From: Actinomycetes bacterium | GTDB taxonomy: Bacteria; Actinomycetota; Actinomycetes; Actinomycetales; Cellulomonadaceae | Length of the DNA stretch: 40,239 bases | Direction of reading: 5' to 3' | Assembly: GCA_021778635.1 (NCBI GenBank) | Contig: JAJYCD010000021.1 | Coordinates: 1 to 40,239, forward strand | In this document: positions 1 through 8,746 of the stretch, in pieces | Layout of the letters: each line of letters opens with the position of its first letter | How positions within the stretch are numbered: the stretch's first letter is position 1 | Position numbers and translations under genes: made by a program | Notes under the pieces: model-generated | What the model was told of the DNA's origin: nothing | Databases searched by the model: none | Seen by the model: the letters and a program-made list of their open reading frames with translations, nothing else

Positions 1-2
1 CG

Positions 3-209
3 TCGGCGCTCGCGGCGCTGCTCGGCGCCCGGGTGGCTCTCGTCAGCGTCGGCAAGGACAACCCGTACGGACACCCGACCCGCACCGCAGTCGACCTCTA
101 TCAGGGGCAGGGCGCGGTGGTGCTGCGAACGGACTCGTGCCACGACATCGCGCTGTCCGTGGTGGCCGGGGAGCTCGTCCTGCATGCCGGCTGCACGGTC
201 CCGGGGTGA
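3..209 (+). CDS. comEC: ComEC/Rec2 DNA-uptake channel protein, C-terminal end (partial)
   Basis: Only the last 68 codons lie in the window, read from base 3 to the TGA at 207-209. The stretch VSVGKDNPYGHPT followed by VVLRTDSCHDIALSV is the typical end of the metallo-beta-lactamase-like domain of ComEC, where the pattern GxxNxYGHP...V.RTD..G.I recurs. The family forms the inner-membrane channel that takes up single-stranded DNA during natural transformation. In many actinobacteria the gene lies directly before holA, as here. The 5' part is outside the window, so whether the full gene is intact cannot be judged. Confidence 0.85.
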   Translation, partial: SALAALLGARVALVSVGKDNPYGHPTRTAVDLYQGQGAVVLRTDSCHDIALSVVAGELVLHAGCTVPG

Positions 210-217
210 GGGAGCCC

Positions 218-283
218 CGCGGTTCACCGCTGTGCAAGCCTCGCGGTTCACCGCTGTGCAGGCCTCGCGGTTACCGCTGTGCA
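218..283. repeat. Three 24-bp tandem repeats, each carrying a small palindrome
   Basis: The core CGCGGTTCACCGCTGTGCA begins at 218, 242 and 266, a strict 24-bp period. The first two copies are identical across the core. The third lacks one base (CGCGGTTACCGC) but keeps the inverted arms GCGGT and ACCGC. The array fills about half of the 151-bp gap between comEC and holA. It could be an operator array or a transcribed set of small hairpins. I do not recognise it as a named element. Confidence 0.8.
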
Positions 284-360
284 GCGTTGGCCCGGTCGCG
301 ATCGAGCCCTCGGCACCCTCGCCGGCAAGCTCCGTCGGTCGTGCATGGCAGGCTAGGGCC

Positions 361-1380
361 GTGCCTCCCGCAACCCGTCGCCCGAGCGGTCGTGGCGCGA
401 CCGCGGGCGTCGCGTCCCTCGCCTGGCGGGACGCGTCTCCTGCCCCTGTCGTGCTCGTCGCGGGCCCGGAGGAGCTGTTGGCCGAGCGCGCTGTCGACCG
501 CGTCATCGAGCTCGCGCGACAGGACGAACCGGCGCTCGAGGTCACCCGCCTCGACGCGGGCGAGTACGCGCGGGGGACGCTCGGAGTGGTCACCAGCCCG
601 TCGCTGTTCGACGAGGCGCGGCTCGTCGTCGTCGACGGTGTGGAGCGCGGGACGGACGACCTGATGGCGGACGCACTCGCCTATCTCGAGCAGCCGGTCC
701 CGGAGGTGGTCCTCGTGCTGCGCCACGGTGGTGGTCAGCGTGGGAAGAAGCTGCTCGACGCGCTTCGGGGCGCGAACGTGCCGACCGTCCAGTGCGACCT
801 CGTCAAGAAGGACGCGGACAAGACGGCGTTCGTCGGCGCGGAGCTCCGCGGCGCGGGCCGTCGGGCCGAACCCGCCGCCGTCCGAGCACTCGTGGATGCC
901 GTCGGGAGCGACCTGCGCGAGCTCGCCGCCGCGTGCGCGCAGCTGGTCGCCGACTCGGTCGGAGTGATCAGCGCCGCTGCCGTGGAGCGCTACTACGGCG
1001 GTCGCGTCGAGGCCTCGGGTTTCCACGTCGCGGACGCGGCCCTCGACGGTGATCCCGGGCGGGCGGTGGCGCTCCTGCGTCACGCACTGGCCACGGGTGT
1101 CGACCCGGTTCCTCTCGTCGCGGCGCTCGCGGCGAAGCTCCGTGTGCTCGCGAAGGTGGCGGCGACCCGCGGCCGAGGACAGGACGCGGTGCGTGCGCTC
1201 GGTCTGGCGCCGTGGCAGGTCGAGCGGGCCACCCGGGACCTGGCACGGTGGACCCCCGAGGGGCTGGCTGACGCGATCCTGGCGGTGGCGCAGGCCGACG
1301 CCGAGGTGAAGGGTCAGAGCCGCGATCCGCGGTTCGCCGTCGAACGAGCGGTGCTGCGCGTCGCCTCGACGTCCCGCTAG
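361..1380 (+). CDS. holA: DNA polymerase III delta subunit
   Basis: A 339-residue protein matching HolA, the clamp-loader subunit that opens the beta sliding clamp during replication. After a loose N-terminal tail comes VVLVAGPEELLAERAVDRV (about residues 30-48), the first strand and helix of the degenerate AAA+ fold, which as expected for delta lacks a Walker A motif. Mid-protein LVKKDADKTAFVG and C-terminal VKGQSRDPRFAVERAVLR fit the family, the latter being the clamp-loader collar helices. GTG at 361 was chosen because it gives the usual family length (about 320-340); the frame stays open upstream into the repeats but that part is low-complexity. The position after comEC and before convergent rpsT is the conserved actinobacterial order. 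Confidence 0.9.
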   Translation: MPPATRRPSGRGATAGVASLAWRDASPAPVVLVAGPEELLAERAVDRVIELARQDEPALEVTRLDAGEYARGTLGVVTSPSLFDEARLVVVDGVERGTDDLMADALAYLEQPVPEVVLVLRHGGGQRGKKLLDALRGANVPTVQCDLVKKDADKTAFVGAELRGAGRRAEPAAVRALVDAVGSDLRELAAACAQLVADSVGVISAAAVERYYGGRVEASGFHVADAALDGDPGRAVALLRHALATGVDPVPLVAALAAKLRVLAKVAATRGRGQDAVRALGLAPWQVERATRDLARWTPEGLADAILAVAQADAEVKGQSRDPRFAVERAVLRVASTSR

Positions 1381-1490
1381 CCCCGAGCTGGGCTGCCCGA
1401 GCCGGACGGGTGTGTCGCGCGGCTGGTGGCGTCGGGTCAGCAGCCTGCCTCGCTCGGCGTCGAGCCCCGCACGTGCGGGAGCGAGAACGT

Positions 1491-1527
1491 CGAAGGCGCC
1501 ACTCCCGCCGGGGGAGTGACGCCTTCG
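1491..1527. terminator. Strong bidirectional hairpin between holA and rpsT
   Basis: Arms CGAAGGCG and CACTCCC pair with GGGAGTG and CGCCTTCG around a short GC loop, with one small interruption. It sits in the 197-bp gap between two convergent genes, so it probably ends transcription from both sides. It has no clear T tract, which is common for actinobacterial terminators. Confidence 0.75.
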
Positions 1528-1532
1528 TGTGT

Positions 1533-1569
1533 CCGTCGCGACGCACCAGAGATGGTGCGACCGCGACGG
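1533..1569. terminator. Second hairpin between holA and rpsT
   Basis: CCGTCGCG plus CGCACCA pairs with TGGTGCG plus CGCGACGG around a GAGA loop, with a small internal bulge. It lies 5 bp after the first hairpin and just beyond the rpsT stop, so it most likely serves rpsT on the minus strand. Confidence 0.7.
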
Positions 1570-1571
1570 AA

Positions 1572-1588
1572 CGGGACTCAGAGTCCCG
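1572..1588. repeat. Perfect inverted repeat across the rpsT stop codon
   Basis: CGGGACTC-A-GAGTCCCG is a perfect 8-bp inverted repeat with a one-base centre that contains the rpsT stop codon (1578-1580 on the minus strand). It is the third hairpin in 100 bp and may protect the 3' end of the rpsT message. Confidence 0.6.
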
Positions 1589-1838
1589 CGACTGCCTTGG
1601 CGAGCGCCGACTTCTTGTTGGCGGCCTGGTTGGAGTGGATGACACCCTTGGAGACTGCCTTGTCGAGCTTGCGCGATGCGGTGACGAGGGCGGTGGAAGC
1701 CGCATCCTTGTCGGCGGCAGCGATGGCCTCGCGAACCCGACGCACGTGCGTCTTGAGCTCGGACTTCACTGCCTTGTTGCGCAGACGGGCCTTCTCGTTG
1801 GTGCCGATGCGCTTGATCTGGGACTTGATGTTGGCCAC
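1578..1838 (-). CDS. rpsT: 30S ribosomal protein S20
   Basis: An 86-residue basic protein of standard S20 length, beginning [18 protein letters not shown] and carrying the family-typical [18 protein letters not shown] at its C-terminus. S20 binds 16S rRNA near the 3' minor domain and helps assemble the 30S subunit. The GTG at 1836-1838 is chosen because the conserved ANIKSQ motif begins right after it; the AGAGAG about 8 nt upstream is a fair ribosome binding site. An in-frame extension upstream has no conserved sequence. It is transcribed opposite to both neighbours and is flanked by strong terminators. Confidence 0.96.
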   Translation of the reverse strand: MANIKSQIKRIGTNEKARLRNKAVKSELKTHVRRVREAIAAADKDAASTALVTASRKLDKAVSKGVIHSNQAANKKSALAKAVAGL

Positions 1839-2099
1839 GTGTGGACTCTCTTGTGCATTCGCCGAAGCGATCTGACAGGTCGTAGAGGACTCGCCAGCAC
1901 CGGGACTGGGGCGTGGGGACACCCGCGGAGAGGAACTGGACCTGCGCCCGCCGACCTAGGCGGACACGCGATTTCCTACTCTACCAGGAGCGGGAGCCCG
2001 CCTCGGAACGGTCGATCCGCGCGACGCACGAAACATGCCGGATCCCGTAGCGCCCTCGCCCGTAACCTCCCCGTAGCACGGGCCCCCTAAGGTCCGGTC
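1839..2099. promoter_or_regulatory. Divergent promoter region between rpsT and the ATP-grasp operon
   Basis: This 261-bp gap must hold promoters in both directions. For the plus-strand operon, TAAGGT at 2088-2093 is a TANNNT-type -10 box six bases before the ATG at 2100, which would give a leaderless message; the same AAGG could instead act as a weak ribosome binding site. For rpsT, TAGAGT on the minus strand (around 1970-1975) is a possible -10 box, with only a weak -35 partner. No other gene is visible. Confidence 0.4.
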
Positions 2100-3704
2100 A
2101 TGGCGGACCTCTTCGACGACTACCCGACGGGCGCCGCGTGGGACGAGGTGTTCGATCGCACCGGAGCGGTTCGACCGGCCTACGCGCACGTGCGCGACAC
2201 GCTCGTGCAGATGACGGAGTCCGAGCTCCGCGGCCGCGCCGACGCGCTCGCGCGGTCCTACCTGAACCAGGGTGTGACGTTCGACTTCGCCGGCGAGGAG
2301 AGACCGTTCCCGCTCGACGTCGCCCCGCGCGTGATCGACGGCGAGGTCTGGGACGCCGTCGCGCCGGGGGTGGCGCAGCGGGTGCGGGCACTCGAGGCCT
2401 TCCTGGCCGACGTCTACGGCGCCCAGCGCGCGGTCGCCGACGGGGTCGTGCCGCACTCGCTCATCACGTCGTCCACCCACTTCCACCGCGCGGCGCACGG
2501 GATCGAGCCCCCGAACGGTGTCCGGGTCCAGGTGTCCGGCATCGATCTGGTCCGCGACGAGGTCGGCGACTTCCGCGTGCTCGAGGACAACGTGCGGGTC
2601 CCGAGCGGCGTCAGCTACGTGCTGTCCAACCGTCGCGCGATGGCGCAGACGTTCCCCGAGCTCTTCGCGGCGCTGCGGATCCGCCCGGTGTCCGACTACC
2701 CGCGACGGCTGCTCGCCGCGCTCACGGCCGCGGCCCCTGCGGGAGTCGACGACCCCACCGTCGTCGTCCTCACGCCGGGCGTGTTCAACAGCGCCTACTT
2801 CGAGCACTCGTTGCTCGCCCGCACGATGGGCGTCGAGCTCGTCGAGGGCCGCGACCTGTTCTGCTCCGGCGGGCGGGTGTGGATGCGGACGACTCAGGGG
2901 CGGCGCAGGGTCGACGTGATCTACCGGCGCGTCGACGACGAGTACCTCGACCCGGTCGCCTTCCGGCAGGACTCGCTGCTCGGAAGCCCCGGGCTGATGA
3001 CCTGCGCGCGGCTCGGCACCGTGACGATCGCGAACGCGGTCGGCAACGGCGTCGCCGATGACAAGCTCGTCTACACCTACGTCCCGGAGCTCATCCGGTA
3101 CTTCCTCGGCGAGGAGCCGCTGATCGCGAACGTCGACACGTGGCGCCTGGAGGACCCGGGCGCGCTCGAGGAGGTGCTCGACCGCCTGGACGAGCTCGTC
3201 GTCAAGCCGGTCGACGGCTCGGGCGGCAAGGGACTGGTGATCGGGCCCGCGGCGTCGGCGGCCGAGCTGGACCGGCTCCGCGGCCGGCTCCGCCGTGACC
3301 CGCGCGGCTGGATCGCCCAGCCCGTCGTCCAGCTCTCGACGGTCCCGACGCTCGTCGAGGACGGCCTGCGGCCGCGGCACGTCGACCTGCGCCCGTTCGC
3401 CGTGAACGACGGGGAGAACGTCTGGGTGCTGCCCGGCGGGCTGACCCGGGTCGCGCTCCCGGAGGGAGAGCTCGTGGTCAACAGCTCGCAGGGCGGCGGG
3501 TCGAAGGACACCTGGGTCCTGGGTGGCGTGCCACCGGGCAGGTCCGGCCGGATCACGGAGCACCCGCAGTCCGTGCCGGTCGGCTCGTCGGTGCCCATCG
3601 ACGCGAACCCGGACGACACGCGTGCCCAGTCGATGCAGCAGCAGCAGTCGCGGACGACGACCTCGTCGACGGACCTCGACGGCGCGGCGGTGACGCCGTG
3701 CTGA
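2100..3704 (+). CDS. Circularly permuted type 2 ATP-grasp protein
   Basis: A 534-residue protein of the COG2308 / DUF404-DUF407 family. Visible family blocks are VLEDNVRVPSGVSYVLSNR, DVIYRRVDDEYLDP and the nucleotide-binding loop VKPVDGSGGKGLVIGP (Lys at about 369). ATP-grasp enzymes join a carboxylate to an amine or thiol through an acyl-phosphate. This permuted group is predicted, not proven, to make peptides or peptide tags. It is followed by the alpha-E and transglutaminase genes, the fixed partners of this family across bacteria (Rv2411c-Rv2410c-Rv2409c in M. tuberculosis). The ATG at 2100 begins MADLFDDY, the usual start. The C-terminal about 50 residues are Gln/Ser/Thr-rich and poorly conserved. 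Confidence 0.92.
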   Translation: MADLFDDYPTGAAWDEVFDRTGAVRPAYAHVRDTLVQMTESELRGRADALARSYLNQGVTFDFAGEERPFPLDVAPRVIDGEVWDAVAPGVAQRVRALEAFLADVYGAQRAVADGVVPHSLITSSTHFHRAAHGIEPPNGVRVQVSGIDLVRDEVGDFRVLEDNVRVPSGVSYVLSNRRAMAQTFPELFAALRIRPVSDYPRRLLAALTAAAPAGVDDPTVVVLTPGVFNSAYFEHSLLARTMGVELVEGRDLFCSGGRVWMRTTQGRRRVDVIYRRVDDEYLDPVAFRQDSLLGSPGLMTCARLGTVTIANAVGNGVADDKLVYTYVPELIRYFLGEEPLIANVDTWRLEDPGALEEVLDRLDELVVKPVDGSGGKGLVIGPAASAAELDRLRGRLRRDPRGWIAQPVVQLSTVPTLVEDGLRPRHVDLRPFAVNDGENVWVLPGGLTRVALPEGELVVNSSQGGGSKDTWVLGGVPPGRSGRITEHPQSVPVGSSVPIDANPDDTRAQSMQQQQSRTTTSSTDLDGAAVTPC

Positions 3705-4627
3705 GCCGCATCGCGGAGTCCCTGTTCTGGATCGGCCGGTACATCGAGCGGGCCGACGACACCGCACGGCTGCTGGACGTGCACGTGCAGAGCCTCCTCG
3801 AGGACCCGTGGGCGGAGGAGGATCTCGCGTGCCGGTCACTGCTCTCCGTCATGGACTGCCCACCCCCGCCGTCGGCCGAGCCGGTGGGCCGCGCTCAGGT
3901 GCTCGCGATCCTGGCCTACGACCGCGAGTCGCCGGCAGCGATCGCCGGTGCCCTGCTCGCGGCGCGGGAGAACGCGCGTCGGGCCCGCGAGGTGATCTCG
4001 ACGGAGCTGTGGGAGGCGGTCAACGCGACGTGGAACCAGCTCCCCGCCCACCTCGACCCGTCGCGGCCGCACGAGTACTTCCGCTGGGTGCGCGAGCGGG
4101 CGGCGGTCGTGGCGGGGATCGTCGACTCCGCCACGGCACGTGACGACACCTGGAGGTTCCTCGTGCTCGGGCGGTCGATCGAACGCGCGGACATGACGGC
4201 GCGCCTCCTGACGATGCGCGCGCTCGCCGGCGCCGGCGGCCCCACGTGGTCGACGCTGCTGCGGTCCTGCGGGGCGCACGAGGCGTTCCTGCGGCGATAC
4301 CGCGGTATCGACTCGGACGACAGCGCGGCGGGGTTCCTGCTCCGGGACCAGCTCTTCCCGCGCTCGATCGTGCACGCGCTCGCCGAGGCCGAGGCCTGCC
4401 TCTCCGTCCTCGGTCCGCCCGGCGAACGCGCGACCGAGGACGCCGCACGGATGCGGCTCGGCCACGCCCGCACGAGTCTCGAGTACCGCCCGCTGCGGGA
4501 CGTCCTCGACCGGCTCCCGGCCAAGATGGAGACGGTCCAGCGCGCCTGCTCGGCGGCGAGCGACGACGTGCGGGCCCGCTACTTCCCGTCGCGGGCCACG
4601 ACGACCTGGGTGGGAGAGGCGCTGTGA
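3698..4627 (+). CDS. Alpha-E domain protein (DUF403)
   Basis: A 309-residue all-helical protein of COG2307. An internal duplication is visible: LFWIGRYIERADDTARLL near residue 8 and LVLGRSIERADMTARLL near residue 154, both with the IERAD-TARLL signature that names the domain. The function is unknown; it is found almost only with permuted ATP-grasp and transglutaminase genes and is presumed to be part of the same peptide-modifying system. The GTG start at 3698 overlaps the ATP-grasp stop by 7 bp, implying translational coupling. Confidence 0.9.
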   Translation: MLSRIAESLFWIGRYIERADDTARLLDVHVQSLLEDPWAEEDLACRSLLSVMDCPPPPSAEPVGRAQVLAILAYDRESPAAIAGALLAARENARRAREVISTELWEAVNATWNQLPAHLDPSRPHEYFRWVRERAAVVAGIVDSATARDDTWRFLVLGRSIERADMTARLLTMRALAGAGGPTWSTLLRSCGAHEAFLRRYRGIDSDDSAAGFLLRDQLFPRSIVHALAEAEACLSVLGPPGERATEDAARMRLGHARTSLEYRPLRDVLDRLPAKMETVQRACSAASDDVRARYFPSRATTTWVGEAL

Positions 4628-4640
4628 AGGAGGACCGCGC

Positions 4641-5480
4641 ATGACGCGCCTGTGCGTGGTGCACACGACGACGTTCCGGTACGCGGGTGCCGTGACCGCC
4701 TCGTTCAACGAGGCACGGCTGACGCCGGTGTCCGACCACGGGCAGACGGTGCTCACGGCGACGCTCGACGTGGCTCCGTGCACGTGGCGGCACGACTACC
4801 GGGACTACTGGGGCACCGCGGTGACCGCGTTCGAGGTCTCGACGCCGCACCCGACCCTCACGATCACGGCCGGCTCACGGGTCGACGTGCACCCGCCTCG
4901 CGGGACGGCGCCCGACCTCGGCTGGGACGACCTGCGCGGCACCCCGGTGACCGACCGGTTCGCCGAGCTCCTCGCCGACACGCCGACGACGGCCGCCCCG
5001 GCGGAGGTCGTCGCGCTCGCGGCGGACGCGGCGCGTGGGCTCGCGCCCTCCCGAGCGGCCGAGGCGATCTGCCTCCTGCTCCGTGACGAGCTCGAGTACG
5101 TGCCCGGGGCGACCGCGGTGCACACCCCGGCGGCCGAGGCGTGGGACGCGCGGACCGGGGTGTGCCAGGACATGGCGCACCTCGCGGTCGGCGCGCTGCG
5201 CAGTGTCGGGATCCCGGCCCGCTACGTGTCGGGGTACCTGCACCCGGCGCGGGGCGCCGAGCTCGGCCAGACGGTCATCGGCGAGTCGCACGCCTGGGTC
5301 GAGTGGTGGGCGGGGCGGTGGACGGGCTTCGACCCGACGAACCGCGGGCCGGCGGGTGAGCACCACGTCGTGCTCGCGCGAGGTCGGGAGTACCAGGACG
5401 TCGCCCCGTTGCGGGGGATCTACGCGGGGACGAGCACGGACGCGCTCGACGTCCAGGTGCGCATCACCCAGGAGGCCTGA
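4641..5480 (+). CDS. Transglutaminase-like cysteine peptidase, catalytic triad intact
   Basis: A 279-residue protein of COG1305 with an N-terminal beta-domain (starting near FRYAGAVTASFNEARLTP) followed by the transglutaminase core. All three catalytic residues are present: Cys175 in GVCQDMAH, His217 in ESHAWVEWW and Asp231 in FDPTN. The family acts as a protease or amidase or, less often, a cross-linking enzyme. It completes the ATP-grasp/alpha-E/transglutaminase operon. AAGGAGG at 4627-4633, 7 nt before the ATG, is a near-perfect ribosome binding site and fixes the start. No signal peptide is visible, so it should act in the cytoplasm. Confidence 0.92.
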   Translation: MTRLCVVHTTTFRYAGAVTASFNEARLTPVSDHGQTVLTATLDVAPCTWRHDYRDYWGTAVTAFEVSTPHPTLTITAGSRVDVHPPRGTAPDLGWDDLRGTPVTDRFAELLADTPTTAAPAEVVALAADAARGLAPSRAAEAICLLLRDELEYVPGATAVHTPAAEAWDARTGVCQDMAHLAVGALRSVGIPARYVSGYLHPARGAELGQTVIGESHAWVEWWAGRWTGFDPTNRGPAGEHHVVLARGREYQDVAPLRGIYAGTSTDALDVQVRITQEA

Positions 5481-5615
5481 GGACGCTCCCCGCTCCCGAC
5501 GACGCGCGGCGGACGCGTGCCGGCGCTGCACGTCAGGACAACGACGACGAAGGCGAGAAGGATCGAGTCGATCGGGCGTCACATGCCCGGTCGTCGCCAT
5601 CGAGGGAGAAGTGCC

Positions 5616-6692
5616 ATGAGAGCAGCGCGCTACTGCGACCGCGGGGACATCCGCATCGACGAGGTCGCGGAACCCGTCGTCACGCCGGGAACCGTCGGCA
5701 TCGACGTCGCCTGGTGCGGCATCTGCGGCAGCGACCTGCACGAGTACCTGGAAGGCCCGATCTTCATCCCGCCCGCGGGGCACCCGCACCCGATCAGCGG
5801 CGAGAGCGCGCCCGTCACGATGGGGCACGAGATGTCCGGCGTGGTCTACGCCGTCGGCGAGGGGGTCACGGACCTGTCGCCCGGCGACCACGTCGTGGTC
5901 GAGCCCTACATCCTGCACGACGACGTGGACACCGGGCCGGAGAGCCGCGACTACCACCTCTCTCGGGACATGAACTTCATCGGTCTCGGCGGTGGCGGTG
6001 GCGGGCTCGGGGAGAAGATCGTCGTCGGACGGCGCTGGGCGCACCGGGTCGCCGACTCGGTGCCCCTCGACCAGGCGGCACTCATCGAGCCGCTCTCGGT
6101 CGGCTACCACGCGGCCGAGCGCAGCGGGGTCGGGGCGGGCGACACGGTGCTGGTCACCGGGGCGGGGCCGATCGGGCTGCTCACCTCGGCGATCGTCAAG
6201 GCGCTCGGCGCGACCGTGATCGTCAGCGAGCCGAGCCCGTTGCGTCGGCAGAAGGCGCTCGACTCGGGCGTCGCGCAGCACGTCCTGGACCCGGCGGCCG
6301 GCGACGTCGTCGCGCAGGTCCGTGAGCTCACCGGCGGCGCGGGCGCCGACGTCGGGTTCGAGTGCACCTCGGTGCAGCCCGCGCTCGACACCCTTGTCGA
6401 TGCGCTCAAGCCGCACGGCGTGCTGGTGGTCGTGTCCATCTGGGGCCACCCGGGCACGTTCGACATGCAGAAGATCGTGCTCAAGGAGCTCGACGTGCGC
6501 GGAACGATCGCCTACGTCAACTCCCACCCGGCGGTGATCGCGCTGGTCGAGGCGGGCAAGATCGACCTCTCGCCGTTCATCACCGGGCGGATCGGGCTCG
6601 ACCACCTGGTCGACCACGGCTTCGACACCCTGATCCACCACAACGAGACGGCGGTGAAGATCCTCGTGTCTCCGTCGGGCCGCGGGCTCTGA
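5616..6692 (+). CDS. Zinc-dependent 2,3-butanediol dehydrogenase-like alcohol dehydrogenase
   Basis: A 358-residue medium-chain dehydrogenase. The catalytic zinc ligands appear as Cys37 in [11 protein letters not shown], His71 and Glu72 in MGHEMSG, and Glu in LIEPLSVGY. The Rossmann motif is [12 protein letters not shown], and the acidic residue in VIVSEP favours NAD(H). The block [16 protein letters not shown] is typical of (R,R)-butanediol/acetoin dehydrogenases. The four-cysteine structural zinc loop is absent: the only cysteines after residue 37 lie far downstream (FECTS). GAGGGAG at 5602-5608 supports the ATG at 5616. It follows the transglutaminase by 135 bp and ends before a strong hairpin, so it is probably its own unit. 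The exact alcohol substrate is not certain. Confidence 0.85.
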   Translation: MRAARYCDRGDIRIDEVAEPVVTPGTVGIDVAWCGICGSDLHEYLEGPIFIPPAGHPHPISGESAPVTMGHEMSGVVYAVGEGVTDLSPGDHVVVEPYILHDDVDTGPESRDYHLSRDMNFIGLGGGGGGLGEKIVVGRRWAHRVADSVPLDQAALIEPLSVGYHAAERSGVGAGDTVLVTGAGPIGLLTSAIVKALGATVIVSEPSPLRRQKALDSGVAQHVLDPAAGDVVAQVRELTGGAGADVGFECTSVQPALDTLVDALKPHGVLVVVSIWGHPGTFDMQKIVLKELDVRGTIAYVNSHPAVIALVEAGKIDLSPFITGRIGLDHLVDHGFDTLIHHNETAVKILVSPSGRGL

Positions 6693-6706
6693 GTCGACGA
6701 GGTGAC

Positions 6707-6752
6707 GCCGGGACGGCCCGGCCCGTGGGATCATGGGCCAGGCCGTCCCGGC
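6707..6752. terminator. Long hairpin terminator after the dehydrogenase gene
   Basis: GCCGGGACGGCC at 6707-6718 and GGCCGTCCCGGC at 6741-6752 are perfect 12-bp arms. An inner stem GGCCC/GGGCC extends the structure. It begins 14 bp after the dehydrogenase stop and should separate it from lepA. Confidence 0.85.
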
Positions 6753-6856
6753 AGCCGGTGGTGCGGTCAGTCGTCACGACCCGTACCGCCGCGGTGAACC
6801 CGGCGTCACCCCGCGACGAACCCGCCGCCGACCTCGACCCTCCGGAGCATCTTCGC

Positions 6857-8746
6857 GTGTCCCCGATCCCCCACGCCGACCAGCTCGGCCGCATCCGCCC
6901 GTCGGCCACGGCCCCGGAGCTCCTGCGCAACTTCTGCATCATCGCGCACATCGACCACGGGAAGTCGACGCTCGCCGACCGCATGCTCCAGCTCACCGGG
7001 GTCGTCGATGCGCGGTCGATGCGCGCGCAGTACCTCGACCGGATGGACATCGAGCGCGAGCGCGGCATCACGATCAAGTCCCAGGCGGTCCGCATGCCCT
7101 GGGCGGTGGTGGACGCGTCCGGTGGGTCGACGCCGTACGCCCTCAACATGATCGACACCCCGGGTCACGTCGACTTCACCTACGAGGTCTCGCGCTCGCT
7201 CGCGGCGTGCGAGGGAGCGGTGCTGCTCGTCGACGCGGCACAGGGCATCGAGGCGCAGACGCTGGCGAACCTCTACCTCGCGATGGAGAACGACCTCACG
7301 GTCATCCCGGTGCTCAACAAGATCGACCTGCCGGCCGCCCAGCCCGAGAAGTACGCCGAGGAGATCGCCGGTCTGGTCGGCGGCGACCCGGAGGACGTGC
7401 TGCGTGTCTCCGGCAAGACCGGCGCCGGGGTCCTCGAGCTGCTCGACCGGATCGTCGAACGCGTGCCGGCTCCTGACGGCGACCCCGGCGCGCCGGCGCG
7501 GGCGATGATCTTCGACTCGGTCTACGACACGTACCGCGGCGTCGTGACGTATGTGCGCGTCGTCGACGGGCAGCTCAGCCCGCGCGAACGCATCGTCATG
7601 ATGTCCACGCGAGCGACGCACGAGCTGCTCGAGATCGGCGTGATCTCGCCCGAGCCGATCCCGACCGAGGGGCTCGGGATCGGCGAGGTCGGCTACCTGA
7701 TCACGGGCGTCAAGGACGTGCGTCAGTCCAAGGTCGGCGACACGGTCACCAACGCGAGCAAGCCAGCGGAGACGGCGCTCGCCGAGTACCACGACCCGCG
7801 TCCGATGGTCTTCTCGGGCCTCTACCCGATCGACGGGTCGGACTACCCGCTGCTCCGCGACGCACTCGACCGTCTCAAGCTGAACGACGCGGCGCTGCAC
7901 TACGAGCCGGAGACCTCGGTCGCCCTCGGCTTCGGGTTCCGCGTCGGCTTCCTCGGCCTGCTGCACCTGGAGATCGTGCGCGAGCGGCTCGAGCGCGAGT
8001 TCAACCTCGACCTGATCTCGACGGCGCCGAACGTCGTGTACGAGGTCACTCTCGAGGACCGGTCGGTGATCACGGTCACCAACCCGAGCGAGTTCCCGAG
8101 CGGCAAGATCGTCGAGGTGCGCGAGCCGATCGTCAAGGCGACGATCCTGGCGCCGAGCGAGTTCATCGGATCGATCATGGAGCTGTGCCAGGAGCGCCGC
8201 GGCACCATGCAGGGGATGGACTACCTGTCCGCCGATCGTGTCGAGCTGCGATACGTGCTGCCGCTCGCGGAGATCGTCTTCGACTTCTTCGACCAGCTCA
8301 AGTCCAAGACCCGCGGCTACGCGTCGCTCGACTACGAGCCGTCCGGCGAGCAGGCCGCCGAGCTCGTCAAGGTCGACATCCTGCTCCAGGGCGAGCAGGT
8401 CGACGCGTTCAGCTCGATCGTGCACAAGGACAAGGCGTACGCGTACGGCGTCATGATGACCGGCAAGCTGCGGGTGCTGATCCCCCGGCAGCAGTTCGAG
8501 GTGCCGATCCAGGCGGCGATCGGCGCACGGGTGATCGCGCGCGAGACGATCCGGGCCATGCGCAAGGACGTGCTCGCGAAGTGCTACGGCGGCGACATCA
8601 CACGCAAGCGCAAGCTCCTCGAGAAGCAGAAGGAGGGGAAGAAGCGCATGAAGACCATCGGTCGCGTCGACGTCCCTCAGGAGGCCTTCATCGCGGCGCT
8701 CTCCTCCGACGCCTCGGGCGGCAAGGACGCCAAGGAGAAGAAGTGA
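6857..8746 (+). CDS. lepA: Elongation factor 4 (LepA), ribosome back-translocase GTPase
   Basis: A 629-residue GTPase of usual LepA length. G1 is AHIDHGKST (residues 30-38), G2 lies in [11 protein letters not shown]3 is DTPGHVDF and G4 is NKIDLP. Later domains carry [15 protein letters not shown], and the LepA-specific C-terminal tail contains [24 protein letters not shown]. It binds ribosomes and affects elongation or initiation under ionic stress. GTG at 6857 was chosen because upstream codons are not conserved and this gives the family start SPIP...[12 protein letters not shown]. No strong ribosome binding site precedes it. Its stop overlaps the hemW start (GTGA). Confidence 0.96.
   Translation: MSPIPHADQLGRIRPSATAPELLRNFCIIAHIDHGKSTLADRMLQLTGVVDARSMRAQYLDRMDIERERGITIKSQAVRMPWAVVDASGGSTPYALNMIDTPGHVDFTYEVSRSLAACEGAVLLVDAAQGIEAQTLANLYLAMENDLTVIPVLNKIDLPAAQPEKYAEEIAGLVGGDPEDVLRVSGKTGAGVLELLDRIVERVPAPDGDPGAPARAMIFDSVYDTYRGVVTYVRVVDGQLSPRERIVMMSTRATHELLEIGVISPEPIPTEGLGIGEVGYLITGVKDVRQSKVGDTVTNASKPAETALAEYHDPRPMVFSGLYPIDGSDYPLLRDALDRLKLNDAALHYEPETSVALGFGFRVGFLGLLHLEIVRERLEREFNLDLISTAPNVVYEVTLEDRSVITVTNPSEFPSGKIVEVREPIVKATILAPSEFIGSIMELCQERRGTMQGMDYLSADRVELRYVLPLAEIVFDFFDQLKSKTRGYASLDYEPSGEQAAELVKVDILLQGEQVDAFSSIVHKDKAYAYGVMMTGKLRVLIPRQQFEVPIQAAIGARVIARETIRAMRKDVLAKCYGGDITRKRKLLEKQKEGKKRMKTIGRVDVPQEAFIAALSSDASGGKDAKEKK

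Noticed and set aside
1956-3839. A 627-codon minus-strand open frame over the ATP-grasp gene
   Set aside because: It has antisense-type composition (runs of Arg, Asp, Val, His) and no motif, against a well-conserved plus-strand protein.
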